A program made the position numbers and the translations under genes. A stretch of DNA of 64,000 nt, taken from contig JAPORU010000161.1 of assembly GCA_026710045.1 (NCBI GenBank), positions 1-64,000 on the forward strand, written 5' to 3'. The stretch is from Aestuariivita sp. (lineage in GTDB: Bacteria; Pseudomonadota; Alphaproteobacteria; Rhodobacterales; Rhodobacteraceae). The notes under the pieces are model-generated. The model made no database searches, was not told the origin of the DNA, and was given only the letters and a program-made list of their open reading frames with translations. Below are positions 30,660 to 40,387 of the stretch, piece by piece (the first letter of the stretch is position 1; every line of letters starts with the position of its first letter).

Positions 30660-30923
30660 ATGGCAAATTCAGTTCAGTCGCGAAAGCGTGCACGTCAAAA
30701 CGAAAGAAAACAGGCTGTCAATAAAGCCCGAAAATCCCGCATTCGAACGTTCCTTAAGAAAGTAGAAGGGGCCATAGAATCCGGTGACAAGAATGCCGCA
30801 ACAGCGGCACTTCGTGCAGCCCAACCCGAATTAATGCGTGGCACGACAAAAAGGATTTTCCACAAAAATACCGCAGCGCGCAAAATGTCACGGCTGTCAG
30901 CGCGCGTGAAATCTCTCGATTAA
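30660..30923 (+). CDS. rpsT: 30S ribosomal protein S20
   Basis: S20 binds 16S rRNA during early 30S assembly. The 87-residue basic protein begins [13 protein letters not shown] and is typical throughout. The chosen ATG at 30660 follows an AGGA at suitable distance. An upstream in-frame ATG (30627) would add 11 residues not found in the family. A strong terminator follows, so it is transcribed alone. The rpsT-dnaA order is typical of alphaproteobacteria. Confidence 0.97.
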   Translation: MANSVQSRKRARQNERKQAVNKARKSRIRTFLKKVEGAIESGDKNAATAALRAAQPELMRGTTKRIFHKNTAARKMSRLSARVKSLD

Positions 30924-30958
30924 TCATCAGACGACCGAGCCAAAATAGACCGTTGATG

Positions 30959-30984
30959 GCGCTGCAACGTGCAGCGCTTTTTTT
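30959..30984 (+). terminator. Rho-independent terminator of rpsT
   Basis: GCGCTGCA (30959-30966), loop ACG, TGCAGCGC (30970-30977), followed directly by seven T residues. This is a textbook terminator 36 bases after the rpsT stop. Confidence 0.93.
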
Positions 30985-31426
30985 ATACGCGTGCGGTCAA
31001 GTGATTCGTTGCCATGAAAAATTGATGTCAAGCGCATAGTTTTCTTGCAGCCAGACAATTATTGTTGTTTAGTCTCACTTAATGATTCACTCATCTGGGA
31101 ACGGGGCTTCTTCTCAACATTGCCGAACATGCAGTTTGTTGAAGGAGCCATGTTATGAGGCTTGTAGAATCTACAGCATTGTAACTGTCTGCCAAGTCCG
31201 TCTGCCAACGGACATAAGACCCGTAAAGTAACGGACGCTGAACGCCAGCCGGCTCGCACGAGCCACTTCAGTGTCGGTATGATTCGGCTTCAACCAGCCG
31301 ATGCTGTCTCGTTATTGGCGGCTCAATCGCTCAGATGTGGTAAGATTTGTGACCACCTTGTGAAAGAGGTCGACCAATAAAAATCGTTGCTTGGTGCAAC
31401 ATCAATAGGAGGCGGTGAAGCACAAA
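30985..31426. other. Upstream region of dnaA
   Basis: About 440 bases between the rpsT terminator and dnaA carry no convincing gene. I looked for clusters of DnaA boxes (TTATCCACA-like) and AT-rich unwinding repeats and did not find them, so there is no support for oriC here. The dnaA promoter must lie in the region. Confidence 0.55.
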
Positions 31427-32803
31427 ATGACTGAGAGTATATGGAACCAAGTCAAGCAAGAACTCTCTACAATCATTGGTCAGAATAACCACACCTCTTG
31501 GATAGAACCTTTATCACTCACCTCACTTGAAAACGGCATAGCCTTATTTGAAGCCCCAACAGCATTCATAGGAAAATATGTTAATCAGAATTTTTCCGAT
31601 CAAATTCGCCGTCAATTCAATAAATCGGGCGAAGCGGTACGGAAATTAGAATTTAGCGTTCCAAAGGATACTACTCGAAAGCAACGTAAGAATAAAGATT
31701 CCCGTCTCGAAAGGCCCGGTCGGGCCGATCGGCACAGCGATTCTCAGACATCAAGGCAAATAGGTACCGCGCCCTTGGATCCCCGATTTACCTTTGAAAC
31801 ATTTGTGGTTGGTAAGCCGAACGAGCTCGCACACGCCGCGGCCCAGAACGTTGCCTTCGGCGGACAGCATACGTTTAACCCCCTCTTTCTCTATGGAGGC
31901 GTTGGGTTAGGAAAAACACATCTTATGCACGCTATTGCATGGCAATTATGTGCCCGAAATTCCAAGCTCAACGTGCTCTACTTGTCTGCTGAACAATTCA
32001 TGTACCGCTTTGTTCAAGCTTTGCGAGAGCAAAAGATGATGGATTTTAAGCATCTCTTTCGATCCGTCGACGTGCTCATGGTTGACGATGTTCAATTTAT
32101 TGCCGGTAAAGACTCCACCCAGGATGAGTTCTTTCATACATTCAATGCCTTAGTCGAGCAAAACAAGCAGATCATTATTTCGGGTGATCGCTCACCTGAT
32201 GATATGAAAGAACTCGAAAATCGTATTCGGTCCCGCCTCCAATGTGGACTTGTGGTTGATTTACACCCGACAGACTACGAACTGCGCCTCGGAATCTTGC
32301 ATTCAAAGGTTGCCCAGCACCAAGAAAGTGCGTTTTCAAGTCAGGAGATTTCAAATGATGTCCTGGAATTTCTTGCGCATCGCATCTCAACCAACGTTCG
32401 AGCACTCGAGGGCGCATTAACGCGACTTTTTGCTTTTTCATCTCTCGTCGGACGACCGATCGACATGGACTTAACGCAAGAATGTCTCTCTGACGTTCTC
32501 CGTTCATCCGAACGTAAAATCTCAATTGAAGAGATCCAGCGGAAGGTGTCCGACTATTACAATATCAAGATCAGTGAAATGGTTGGTCCCAAGCGCATGC
32601 GCTCCTATGCACGCCCACGTCAGATTGCGATGTTTCTCGCCAAAAATCTTACCTCTCGTTCGTTACCCGAAATCGGACGATGTTTTGGGGGTCGTGATCA
32701 TACGACAGTGATGCATGGAGTCCGCCGTGTTGAGGAACTCCGCAATAACGACGGACAAGTTGCCGAAGACCTGGAAATGCTGCGTCGCATTCTTGAAGGA
32801 TAA
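31427..32803 (+). CDS. dnaA: Chromosomal replication initiator DnaA
   Basis: DnaA opens the chromosomal origin as an ATP-bound filament. From the ATG at 31427 (MTESIWNQVK) the protein has 458 residues. Domain I is at 1-80, followed by a short polar linker (81-115) and an AAA+ domain with Walker A GGVGLGKT (K163) and Walker B VLMVDDVQF. The C-terminal DNA-binding domain carries the signature GRDHTTVMHGVRRV. A GTG at 31415 would add four residues but lies only 2 bases from AGGAGG, too close for normal initiation. One TTATCCATT box-like site follows the stop (about 32813). Confidence 0.97.
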   Translation: MTESIWNQVKQELSTIIGQNNHTSWIEPLSLTSLENGIALFEAPTAFIGKYVNQNFSDQIRRQFNKSGEAVRKLEFSVPKDTTRKQRKNKDSRLERPGRADRHSDSQTSRQIGTAPLDPRFTFETFVVGKPNELAHAAAQNVAFGGQHTFNPLFLYGGVGLGKTHLMHAIAWQLCARNSKLNVLYLSAEQFMYRFVQALREQKMMDFKHLFRSVDVLMVDDVQFIAGKDSTQDEFFHTFNALVEQNKQIIISGDRSPDDMKELENRIRSRLQCGLVVDLHPTDYELRLGILHSKVAQHQESAFSSQEISNDVLEFLAHRISTNVRALEGALTRLFAFSSLVGRPIDMDLTQECLSDVLRSSERKISIEEIQRKVSDYYNIKISEMVGPKRMRSYARPRQIAMFLAKNLTSRSLPEIGRCFGGRDHTTVMHGVRRVEELRNNDGQVAEDLEMLRRILEG

Positions 32804-32941
32804 GGGGTTATCCATTCGAAATGAATTTCTTCAAGTAGGATACATTCTGATTTCCTAAAACCCATTAATTTTACCGAGATGATATCCCCAAACATCACAT
32901 CATCCGGCACATACTATTCACCCGTCCATTAAATCATCTGT

Positions 32942-34984
32942 TCAACTTCGACCCTCACGCAGCCAGCCAATCGCAATAAGGCTCGAAGCGACAAGGAGCA
33001 CCAGCCATGCGGGAAGCAACGGAAACTGACGAACATCATCCGTCGCATAGGCGTCACGAGGGGTCAGCCCAATCCATCCACGCCCCGCAGCACGGCGACC
33101 TTCACGAATGAAGCGAACTGTCGGGAGTCCGTCTTCCAATCGCATTAGACCACCATCAACAGAGGACACAATCGATTCCAATAGAGCGCCATCACTCAGG
33201 GTCTTTTCGAATTCTCTGGGTGCTGCAGGACCGAGGCCAATCAACGCCCGTTGATCACCCTCGATGAGGCGATAGAGTCCAGTCTCTGGTGCCTCATACG
33301 TGGCTTCAAACCGACCGGGTTCAACTGCCTCCAATTCAATGGTCTGGGTCTCACCAGACGGCGAGACAATCTGTACCGGCCCGATGTCAGTCTTTAAGGT
33401 TCGTCGAATGATCTGCATGATCTGCCCGGATGTCTCTGCCCATAGCGTTTCTTCCTCAAGTTCTGGCTCTTTCATCATCCAGTGCGCGAGACGCCGCAAA
33501 AGTTCCAACTGCGGACCACCGCCTTCATAACCGCGGCTCCAAAGCCACGCGTGATCAGACGTCAGAAGAGCAACACGACCGTCATTGACTCTGTCAAGTA
33601 TCAGGAGCGGACTTTGATCGACACCCGTCATCAGTGTATTGCCGGTCTGATGATGAACTTCGACCTGTCGAAGCCAGCTCCCCCAGGAATCCCGTCTCGG
33701 CAAATTCGAGGTCACTGGATGACGTTCTCCAATATCTGTAATAGTGGGATTAAAGCGTTGTTGAATAATACGAGCACTTGGTTCAGCTGGCAGGATCGAA
33801 GACAATGGCGACCGGAAAATACTGTCGGCCGAAGCGAAAGCCGGACCTGCGGAAATCAGAACGGCTCCACCGTTACGAACATACTCCGCAACATTTTCAA
33901 GATAAATGGCAGGAAGGATTCCTCGCCGCTTAAAACGGTCAAAAATAATCAGATCAAAATCGGATATTTTTTCGAGGAATAACTCACGGGTGGGGAACGC
34001 AATCAGACTCAACTCATTGACAAGAACACCATCTTGCTTCTCGGGTGGACGTAAAATGGTGAAATGTACGAGATCGACCAAACTGTCGGACTTTAGAAGA
34101 TTTCTCCAGGCCCGGCCACCTTGATGAGGTTCACCCGATACCAACAACACCCGCAACCGATCACGAATTCCATTAACCTGAACCAGCGCAGAATTATTTC
34201 GATTCGTAAGCTCGCTGAAGAAGTCGTCAATAGAAAATTGAATGACGTTGCGTCCACTATGCGTCAGAGTGAACTGCAATGGAATATCTTCACCAACAGG
34301 GATAATTCGCGACTCTGTTTCTTGGCGATCAACAGTGATATGCAATTCAACCGAAGCGTCAGGGACTGGAACAGCACCGTCGCTTTCAATGCGAATTGTG
34401 AACGTGACCGGCTCACCCAAAATTGCATAGGAGGGAGCATCCTTGACGATAATCCTACGATCCCAATCTTTCTGACGACCCGTCAGCAGTACATGCATCG
34501 GAGCCGGAAGTGTTGGTGTCTGTTGAATGTCGTGAATGCGACCATCAGTTACCGCAATTATGCCAGCAATACGAGACGGAGACTCCATCGCGAGAGCTTC
34601 CGAGAGCGCCGTCATGAGCTGCGTTCCGCCATCATCGTCTACGTCTGCAACGCGAACTCTGCGGATCTCGATCGTATCACGAGATGCAATCGCACGTGAT
34701 AGATCTTCAATGGCCACAGCCATTTGCTCCGAACGGTCACTGAGCGACTGACTTGAACTCGCATCTTCAATCAACAGAACGATGTCTGTCAATGAGGTAC
34801 GGATCTCTTCTTGGTAAATTGGACCCATCAGAGATCCGAGAATAACCAGAGATGTGAGCGCACGAAGACCCCAACCGGACAAACCCTTCCAGCCCGCCAA
34901 GATGACCGAGATCAAAGCAATGACAAAGAGGCCCACAATCATCGGCCAAGGCAGCAAAGGATCAAGGAAAATAGATCGTGTCAT
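32942..34984 (-). CDS. Large membrane-anchored VWA-like protein of the MoxR operon
   Basis: This 680-residue protein starts with two membrane helices (about 12-32 and 40-58). A VWA-like periplasmic region follows, with a DASSS MIDAS-type motif near residue 93. Beyond that are immunoglobulin-like stretches and a glutamine amidotransferase-like segment (about 320-370) without a clear catalytic cysteine. It ends with one C-terminal helix and a basic tail. The function is unknown. It is the last gene of the moxR-DUF58-DUF4159 operon and overlaps the preceding gene by 4 bases (ATGA). In related operons such proteins are thought to act in envelope integrity or protein maturation. Confidence 0.75.
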   Translation of the reverse strand: MTRSIFLDPLLPWPMIVGLFVIALISVILAGWKGLSGWGLRALTSLVILGSLMGPIYQEEIRTSLTDIVLLIEDASSSQSLSDRSEQMAVAIEDLSRAIASRDTIEIRRVRVADVDDDGGTQLMTALSEALAMESPSRIAGIIAVTDGRIHDIQQTPTLPAPMHVLLTGRQKDWDRRIIVKDAPSYAILGEPVTFTIRIESDGAVPVPDASVELHITVDRQETESRIIPVGEDIPLQFTLTHSGRNVIQFSIDDFFSELTNRNNSALVQVNGIRDRLRVLLVSGEPHQGGRAWRNLLKSDSLVDLVHFTILRPPEKQDGVLVNELSLIAFPTRELFLEKISDFDLIIFDRFKRRGILPAIYLENVAEYVRNGGAVLISAGPAFASADSIFRSPLSSILPAEPSARIIQQRFNPTITDIGERHPVTSNLPRRDSWGSWLRQVEVHHQTGNTLMTGVDQSPLLILDRVNDGRVALLTSDHAWLWSRGYEGGGPQLELLRRLAHWMMKEPELEEETLWAETSGQIMQIIRRTLKTDIGPVQIVSPSGETQTIELEAVEPGRFEATYEAPETGLYRLIEGDQRALIGLGPAAPREFEKTLSDGALLESIVSSVDGGLMRLEDGLPTVRFIREGRRAAGRGWIGLTPRDAYATDDVRQFPLLPAWLVLLVASSLIAIGWLREGRS

Positions 34985-37749
34985 TGCCCTAGGCGTTCCA
35001 AAAGAGCGGGAACGTGGACCTGATCCGACTTATAATTTCCCGTTAAAACGTGCATAACCAAATTCACGCCGAACCGATAGGCCAACTCTCGTTGACGCTC
35101 CCCCGACAGTCCGCGCCCAACAGGCAGCATCGGATGTCCGTCGGCATTGATCGCCCACGCCGCCGCCCAATCGTTTCCGCCAATAACAACCGGCGAAACA
35201 CCATCATTGAGAGTACGAAAAGGCATGCCCTCTATTCTTTCGGCGTCGGAAGGTGCCGCTTCAACCCACACCTTTCGACTAGCATACCGACCAGGAAAAT
35301 CTTGCAAAAGATAAAAACTACGGGTCAGAACATGGTCAGAGGGTAAAGGTTCGAGTTGCGGAATATCAATAGATCGGGCAATGTCTTGCAATTTTCGCTC
35401 ATTCCGCCCCACAATGCCGAGTGCTGCAGTGTCTGCGTCACGGGTATCAAACACGATCATACCGCCCAAGCGCAGATACGTATTCAAACGTGAATACGCT
35501 TCAACAGACGGCGTTGGTTGATCTTCGGAAATCGGCCAATAAAGCAGTGAAAAAAACGCTAATTCATCTCCTTCCAAATCAACGCCGATTGGACCAGCCG
35601 GTTCAACAGTTGTTCTCTGGTACAGCGTCGCGGACAAACCACGCAATCCCGCTTCGGCAATCTCATCAACCCTTGGATTCCCAGTAATCACATGAGCAAG
35701 AACAACATCAGACGTCGCAAGAGCCGCGCGCGCATCCACATCATCCGCATCGCTCGGTACAACTGTTGCAATCACCATGAAAACCGCCAAGGCAATGATT
35801 GAATTAATCGCCCTCAAAGTCCCGATACGACCCGTCAAAGCCAATGTCGCCAAAACATCTGCAAGCAACAAAACAATTGCCATCCCCAAAACCATGCCGC
35901 CAAGTGGCCGCTCCGAATAAAGGGATGCTTGCTCGACGACAACGTGTGCCGGCCAGTCTATTGGCAGCAGATGATCTGCCATACCAAACACGTTACGTGC
36001 GATGCGACGCCCATCACTTTGATACACACCTGGCATAAGATCCGGTCCTAAAGAGCCGGCAATCATGTCAGCGCCATCAATGCCCACTTCATTCCGTGCA
36101 TCCGTCAGCCGGCCAAAGCCATCCATGACTTGAACAGGTGTCCAGGTCGTTCCCGCAAATTCGACGGGATCGGGTGTCTTGACCGATGAAGACACCGCCA
36201 ATCGCTCGAGCATCTCAACAAACAAACCGGACAACGGCAGCGTTGACCATTCGGCATTAGCCGTTACATGGAATAAAATGACTTGACCGTTTTCAACAGC
36301 CTTTCGGGTTACCAAAGGCGTGCCGTCACTTAAGGACGCGATAACTCTCTGTGCGAGATCCGGATCGGGCTGGGCCAATACTTGGGTTTTCACCGTGACG
36401 TCATCGGGAACCACAAGTCGATGAAAGGGCGACGACTTACTAAAAGGCGCGAGAGTCTTGGGCGCCCCCCAACTCATTGCGCCACCAATATTTCGGCCGC
36501 CGACTCGCAGTCGAACAGGCATAAGAGAATGTTCCTCGGCACGAGCGATATCACTTGACGCAAGGCGCGGACCTGCAAACCATAAGAGCAGCCCTCCATT
36601 TTGGACCCATTCGATGAGTGCGATTTCTTCGTTTGGAGTCAATGTTGCAATGTCAGCCAGCACAATGACATCGGGGTTGGACGGCAAAAACTCGATCAAG
36701 GATCCCGTAATCAATTCAGTTGTTGGTGAAAGGGCGCGTTCCAAATAATGAATTGGCGAGAGTAACTCGGGTCCTTCGCGATCTTCACGCCCCGTGACAA
36801 GCAAAACTTCGCGGCGCTTGAGACTATCATCAGCCAACGTTACCGCTCCAGCGGAGGTTTGCTCTTGTATATCAAAACGCGTTACCCGGTTACGAAGCTC
36901 AGCTGGGAGACTTATTTCCGTCTCGGTTTCCGTTGCATCCCTCGAAAAAGTTGCAACCAGCGAATCGAATACACGTTCCGTACCTGATGGATCACGGCCC
37001 ATCGCCAAAATGTTGATGTGTTCTTCCGCCCGTGAGAAAGCACGCCTCACGGTAAGCTGAATATCCCCCGCATCAAACTGAGCCGGTACGAGAGCATAGA
37101 TAGGTCGAGACATTTGAAATACATGAACTTGTCCACGCTCTTCGAGATCCGTCAAAAGAGTCTCGTGACCGTCATACGTAAGTCCGTCACTCAGCCAAAT
37201 CGTATCAAATTCTTCTATCTCGAGATCATCCATGAACGCTTCAATGCGTGTCGTGTCGGGAAACCAAGGTTTTGGTTCGAATCCTCCAACACGCGTGCGC
37301 CACATACTTGCGGTTTGAAATATTGGTTTTTCGGGTACCGTCAGTTGGACCAACGCAGTCGGGCGACCGGTTCGTCCGGCTTGATCGATTGCACGATTCA
37401 AGACATCAAGGACGGTCGTCCAGTACGGAGCAGCTGACCATGATCCATCAAACAAAATCAATAACGGTCCTGCATTTCCCGCTTGATCGTCTTGTGGATT
37501 ACGTACGGGACCGGCCAAACCAATAATCATCAATGCAACAATGAGCATTCGAAGAAAAAGCAACCACCAAGGCGTACGGTCAGAAATCCGATCGTCATCC
37601 TTGAGACCAAGTAAGAGCGAGACCGCCGGAAACGTACGTCGTGCGGGCGCTGGCGGAACCGCCCGCAAAATCAGCCACAAGATCGGCAAGGCGGCCAACC
37701 CCCAGAGCAACCAAGGTGTGGTAAAGCCAAAACCATCCAGAACAGTCAT
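34981..37749 (-). CDS. BatA-like N-terminal / DUF4159 membrane protein
   Basis: This 922-residue protein has the aerotolerance-regulator (BatA) N-terminal region: a helix at about 9-28 and another near 60-80 following a conserved FPAVSLLLGL segment. A large periplasmic VWA-like part comes next, then a further helix pair around residues 625-670. The C-terminal DUF4159 domain includes FSLLYWPISEDQPTPS and GGMIVFDTRDAD. The start ATG at 37749 overlaps the DUF58 stop as ATGA. An upstream in-frame ATG at 37833 lies inside DUF58 and gives an unconserved leader. The operon is widespread in alphaproteobacteria, but its biochemical role is not established. Confidence 0.82.
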   Translation of the reverse strand: MTVLDGFGFTTPWLLWGLAALPILWLILRAVPPAPARRTFPAVSLLLGLKDDDRISDRTPWWLLFLRMLIVALMIIGLAGPVRNPQDDQAGNAGPLLILFDGSWSAAPYWTTVLDVLNRAIDQAGRTGRPTALVQLTVPEKPIFQTASMWRTRVGGFEPKPWFPDTTRIEAFMDDLEIEEFDTIWLSDGLTYDGHETLLTDLEERGQVHVFQMSRPIYALVPAQFDAGDIQLTVRRAFSRAEEHINILAMGRDPSGTERVFDSLVATFSRDATETETEISLPAELRNRVTRFDIQEQTSAGAVTLADDSLKRREVLLVTGREDREGPELLSPIHYLERALSPTTELITGSLIEFLPSNPDVIVLADIATLTPNEEIALIEWVQNGGLLLWFAGPRLASSDIARAEEHSLMPVRLRVGGRNIGGAMSWGAPKTLAPFSKSSPFHRLVVPDDVTVKTQVLAQPDPDLAQRVIASLSDGTPLVTRKAVENGQVILFHVTANAEWSTLPLSGLFVEMLERLAVSSSVKTPDPVEFAGTTWTPVQVMDGFGRLTDARNEVGIDGADMIAGSLGPDLMPGVYQSDGRRIARNVFGMADHLLPIDWPAHVVVEQASLYSERPLGGMVLGMAIVLLLADVLATLALTGRIGTLRAINSIIALAVFMVIATVVPSDADDVDARAALATSDVVLAHVITGNPRVDEIAEAGLRGLSATLYQRTTVEPAGPIGVDLEGDELAFFSLLYWPISEDQPTPSVEAYSRLNTYLRLGGMIVFDTRDADTAALGIVGRNERKLQDIARSIDIPQLEPLPSDHVLTRSFYLLQDFPGRYASRKVWVEAAPSDAERIEGMPFRTLNDGVSPVVIGGNDWAAAWAINADGHPMLPVGRGLSGERQRELAYRFGVNLVMHVLTGNYKSDQVHVPALLERLGQ

Positions 37750-38618
37750 GTCGCTGTACCGTCCAAGGCCCCGTACAACCACAGCAAAGCCGATTGTGGA
37801 TCCCTGTCTGTCTGATGTCGTCCATATTGCCACCCAACTTCCGAAGCAAGAACCCTTAATTCGAGTTTCCGGTTGGCCAATCGGTCAAGATACTGTGAGC
37901 GCAAGTCTGAAGCCTTGAGCGTTTGATGGGTCAGCGTTCCGCCAACACTATCAAAAATGGTCCTACCTTGGTATGGAAAGAGCTCTTCATCAGGGTCCAA
38001 GACTTGCAGAAGAACGCCCTTAATCCCTTTATTGACCGCTTCACCGAGTGCCTCTCGGATAACGTCCATGTCACTTAAGAAATCTGAAATAAACACGGCA
38101 CGCGAATGAGATTTCATCGCGCTGTAATCAGGGGGCTCGTAGTCCACCTCTGCATCCTGCGAAAATGCTTCCGCCATGCGAAAAATCTGTTGACGTTCGC
38201 AGCGCGGCGGAAGCGTGACATTTGTGAGCCCCACACGTTCACCGCCACGAACAGACAGAATAGCCGTTGCCAGAGCCAAGAGACGTGAGTGATCAATTTT
38301 CCTTGGTCGATTCTTCTTTGACCCCCAGCGCATGGAGGCCCCTTGATCCACCCAAAAAATTACAGATTGCGCGATCTTCCATTCTCGCTCTCTGACAAAA
38401 TCCACATCCCCCGACGCACTTCGCCGATGATCAATATACCGCTTACTGTCACCAATTTGCACAGGGCGATATTGCCAAAAGTCGTCTCCGAGACCCGATC
38501 GACGTCGCCCATGCTCTCCAAGTAATATCGCGCCGGCGAGATAATCGGCTTGCACCAAAAGTGGCAGTAGATGCGATGCTTCAGCTTCGGCTTTCTGCCG
38601 CAATACAGATGACGTCAC
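37746..38618 (-). CDS. DUF58 domain-containing protein
   Basis: This 290-residue protein belongs to the DUF58 family, a VWA-related fold regularly coupled with MoxR ATPases. The family motif YRPVQIGDSKRYIDHRRSA is near residues 50-68, and the VWA-like core contains FWVDQGASMRWG (the MIDAS equivalent is D-x-G-x-S). Its role is inferred to be that of an adaptor for the MoxR ATPase. The GTG start overlaps the moxR stop (GTGA), and its end overlaps the next gene, so all four genes are translationally coupled. Confidence 0.9.
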   Translation of the reverse strand: MTSSVLRQKAEAEASHLLPLLVQADYLAGAILLGEHGRRRSGLGDDFWQYRPVQIGDSKRYIDHRRSASGDVDFVREREWKIAQSVIFWVDQGASMRWGSKKNRPRKIDHSRLLALATAILSVRGGERVGLTNVTLPPRCERQQIFRMAEAFSQDAEVDYEPPDYSAMKSHSRAVFISDFLSDMDVIREALGEAVNKGIKGVLLQVLDPDEELFPYQGRTIFDSVGGTLTHQTLKASDLRSQYLDRLANRKLELRVLASEVGWQYGRHQTDRDPQSALLWLYGALDGTAT

Positions 38619-39622
38619 GTGGAACCTTTGGATTTGACCAATTCTGCCGATGTCGATTCAATGAGCTCCGTCAAACTATCTCCACGCGCACGGGCTGCAA
38701 AATTTAAACTCATACGATGTCTCAAGACGGAGGGAAGCATTGCCAGAACATCATATATATTCGGCGCAAGTTGGTTTCGAAGAAGAGCATGGGCACGCGA
38801 ACTCATGATCAACGCCTGCGATGCACGTGGTCCGGGACCCCAGGCAACCATGTCCACAACTTGCCTCGAAGCACTCGGGTCATCAGGCCGAAAAGCACGA
38901 ACAAGATGAAGAACGAAATTCACGACATCTTCACCAACGGGCATACGCCGTACAAGGGATTGAGCGTGAATAAGTTGATCAGCCGAAAAAACCTGTGTGG
39001 CTTTGGATTCTTCTACCCCTGTTGTCGCCCTGAGAATATCTTTCTCCGTATCAAAGTCTGGGAAATCCACATTGATTTGAATAAGAAACCGATCAAGCTG
39101 TGCCTCAGGGAGAGGATAGGTTCCTTCCTGTTCAATGGGATTCTGCGTTGCCAAGACATGAAATGGTGGTTTGAGACGATGATTTTTTCCTGAAATTGTG
39201 ACAACTTGTTCCTGCATGGCCTGAAGAAGTGCCGACTGGGTACGAGGACTGGCCCGATTTATTTCATCAGCCATTAAGAGTTGGCAAAAGATCGGACCAC
39301 GAATAAACCGAAAACTCCGTTTGCCGTCGTCAGAAGTCTCCAGAACTTCTGAACCGAGAATATCTGCCGGCATAAGATCTGGTGTGAACTGAACACGTTT
39401 ACCATCAAGACCCATTACCGTGGACAGAGTTTCAACAAGCCGCGTCTTACCAAGGCCCGGTAAACCGATGAGTAATGCATGGGCTCCACAGAGAAGAGCG
39501 GTCAGGGTTAGATCAACAACACGTTCCTGGCCAATAAATCTCTTCTTGATTGACTCGCGTGCCACGTTGAGATTGTTCTCAAGTGCTTTGATATCCTCAA
39601 TCAGCTTTGGATTATCGGCCAT
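38615..39622 (-). CDS. MoxR-family AAA+ ATPase
   Basis: MoxR ATPases act as chaperone-like remodelling enzymes with VWA partners. This 335-residue protein has Walker A GLPGLGKT (53-60) and Walker B LLMADE (115-120). The MoxR-specific segment RASPRTQSALLQAMQE and sensor motif ATQNPIEQEGTYPLPEAQ are intact. The ATG at 39622 is chosen because GAGG sits 5 bases upstream. A TTG seven codons earlier gives no such signal. It is the first gene of a four-gene operon and is divergent from the DUF1285 gene. Confidence 0.93.
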   Translation of the reverse strand: MADNPKLIEDIKALENNLNVARESIKKRFIGQERVVDLTLTALLCGAHALLIGLPGLGKTRLVETLSTVMGLDGKRVQFTPDLMPADILGSEVLETSDDGKRSFRFIRGPIFCQLLMADEINRASPRTQSALLQAMQEQVVTISGKNHRLKPPFHVLATQNPIEQEGTYPLPEAQLDRFLIQINVDFPDFDTEKDILRATTGVEESKATQVFSADQLIHAQSLVRRMPVGEDVVNFVLHLVRAFRPDDPSASRQVVDMVAWGPGPRASQALIMSSRAHALLRNQLAPNIYDVLAMLPSVLRHRMSLNFAARARGDSLTELIESTSAELVKSKGST

Positions 39623-39688
39623 GAAAACCTCGTTGTTCATCAAAGATCATGCATATTATGTAAATCTGCGACCCAAGATAGTAAAACA

Positions 39689-40273
39689 ATGAATAATCAA
39701 AAAACTGTTAGCCTGACAGTGGAGGAACTTGTTGCGTCTGCTCGAACGGCACAATCGAAATCACTTCCTCCTGTACATCTGTGGGATCCACCTTATTGTG
39801 GTGAACTTGATATTCGAATTGCACGAGATGGGACTTGGTTCTATTTGGGGACACCGATCGGGCGCATCGAACTGGTACGACTTTTTTCATCGATTCTCAA
39901 AAGAGAGGGTGATCGCTATTACCTGGTGACCCCTGTAGAGAAAGTTGGTATTCGCGTCGATGACGCACCGTTTGTTGCCGTCGATTTTGCCATACGGCAA
40001 GAAGAACAAGGCCAGACACTCACCTTTGAAACCCATGTTGGGGATTTCGCGCGTGCAAGTGCGGATTGTCCGATTCGTGTGACGATTGATCCACAAACGC
40101 ATGAACCATCACCTTATATCTTAATCCGTCGTAATCTTGAAGCGCTTATTGATCGGAAAAGCTTTTACCGTCTCGTTGACCTCGCCGTACATTACCAAGG
40201 TTGGTTCGGGGTCTGGTCCCGCGGAGAATTTTTTCCGATTGTTCGATCCGATGAACTCCCCGAAAACGATTAA
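39689..40273 (+). CDS. DUF1285 domain-containing protein
   Basis: This 194-residue soluble protein matches DUF1285 (PF06938). The conserved GELDIRIARDGTWFYLGTPI region and the W-F-G-V-W-SRGEFFP C terminus are present. The fold resembles small beta-rich ligand-binding domains and the function is unknown. It is commonly found next to moxR-DUF58 operons in alphaproteobacteria, here divergently. Its stop converges on the polA stop with 114 bases between. Confidence 0.88.
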   Translation: MNNQKTVSLTVEELVASARTAQSKSLPPVHLWDPPYCGELDIRIARDGTWFYLGTPIGRIELVRLFSSILKREGDRYYLVTPVEKVGIRVDDAPFVAVDFAIRQEEQGQTLTFETHVGDFARASADCPIRVTIDPQTHEPSPYILIRRNLEALIDRKSFYRLVDLAVHYQGWFGVWSRGEFFPIVRSDELPEND

Positions 40274-40387
40274 CAGTTTGACACCATCGATCACCATTGG
40301 ACGAAACATTACAGATCACCACGGTTCCGTGATCAAACGCATCCTTTCTGCTGCGACGTCATTGATCGCACCACAGAGCATTCAAAA

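Noticed and set aside
30985..31426. Possible replication origin next to dnaA
   Set aside because: No cluster of DnaA boxes or AT-rich unwinding repeats. In alphaproteobacteria oriC is usually elsewhere. Only a single TTATCCATT after dnaA was found.
37261..37300. GGTTCGAATCC string resembling a tRNA T-loop
   Set aside because: It lies inside the conserved DUF4159 gene and no tRNA cloverleaf can be built around it.
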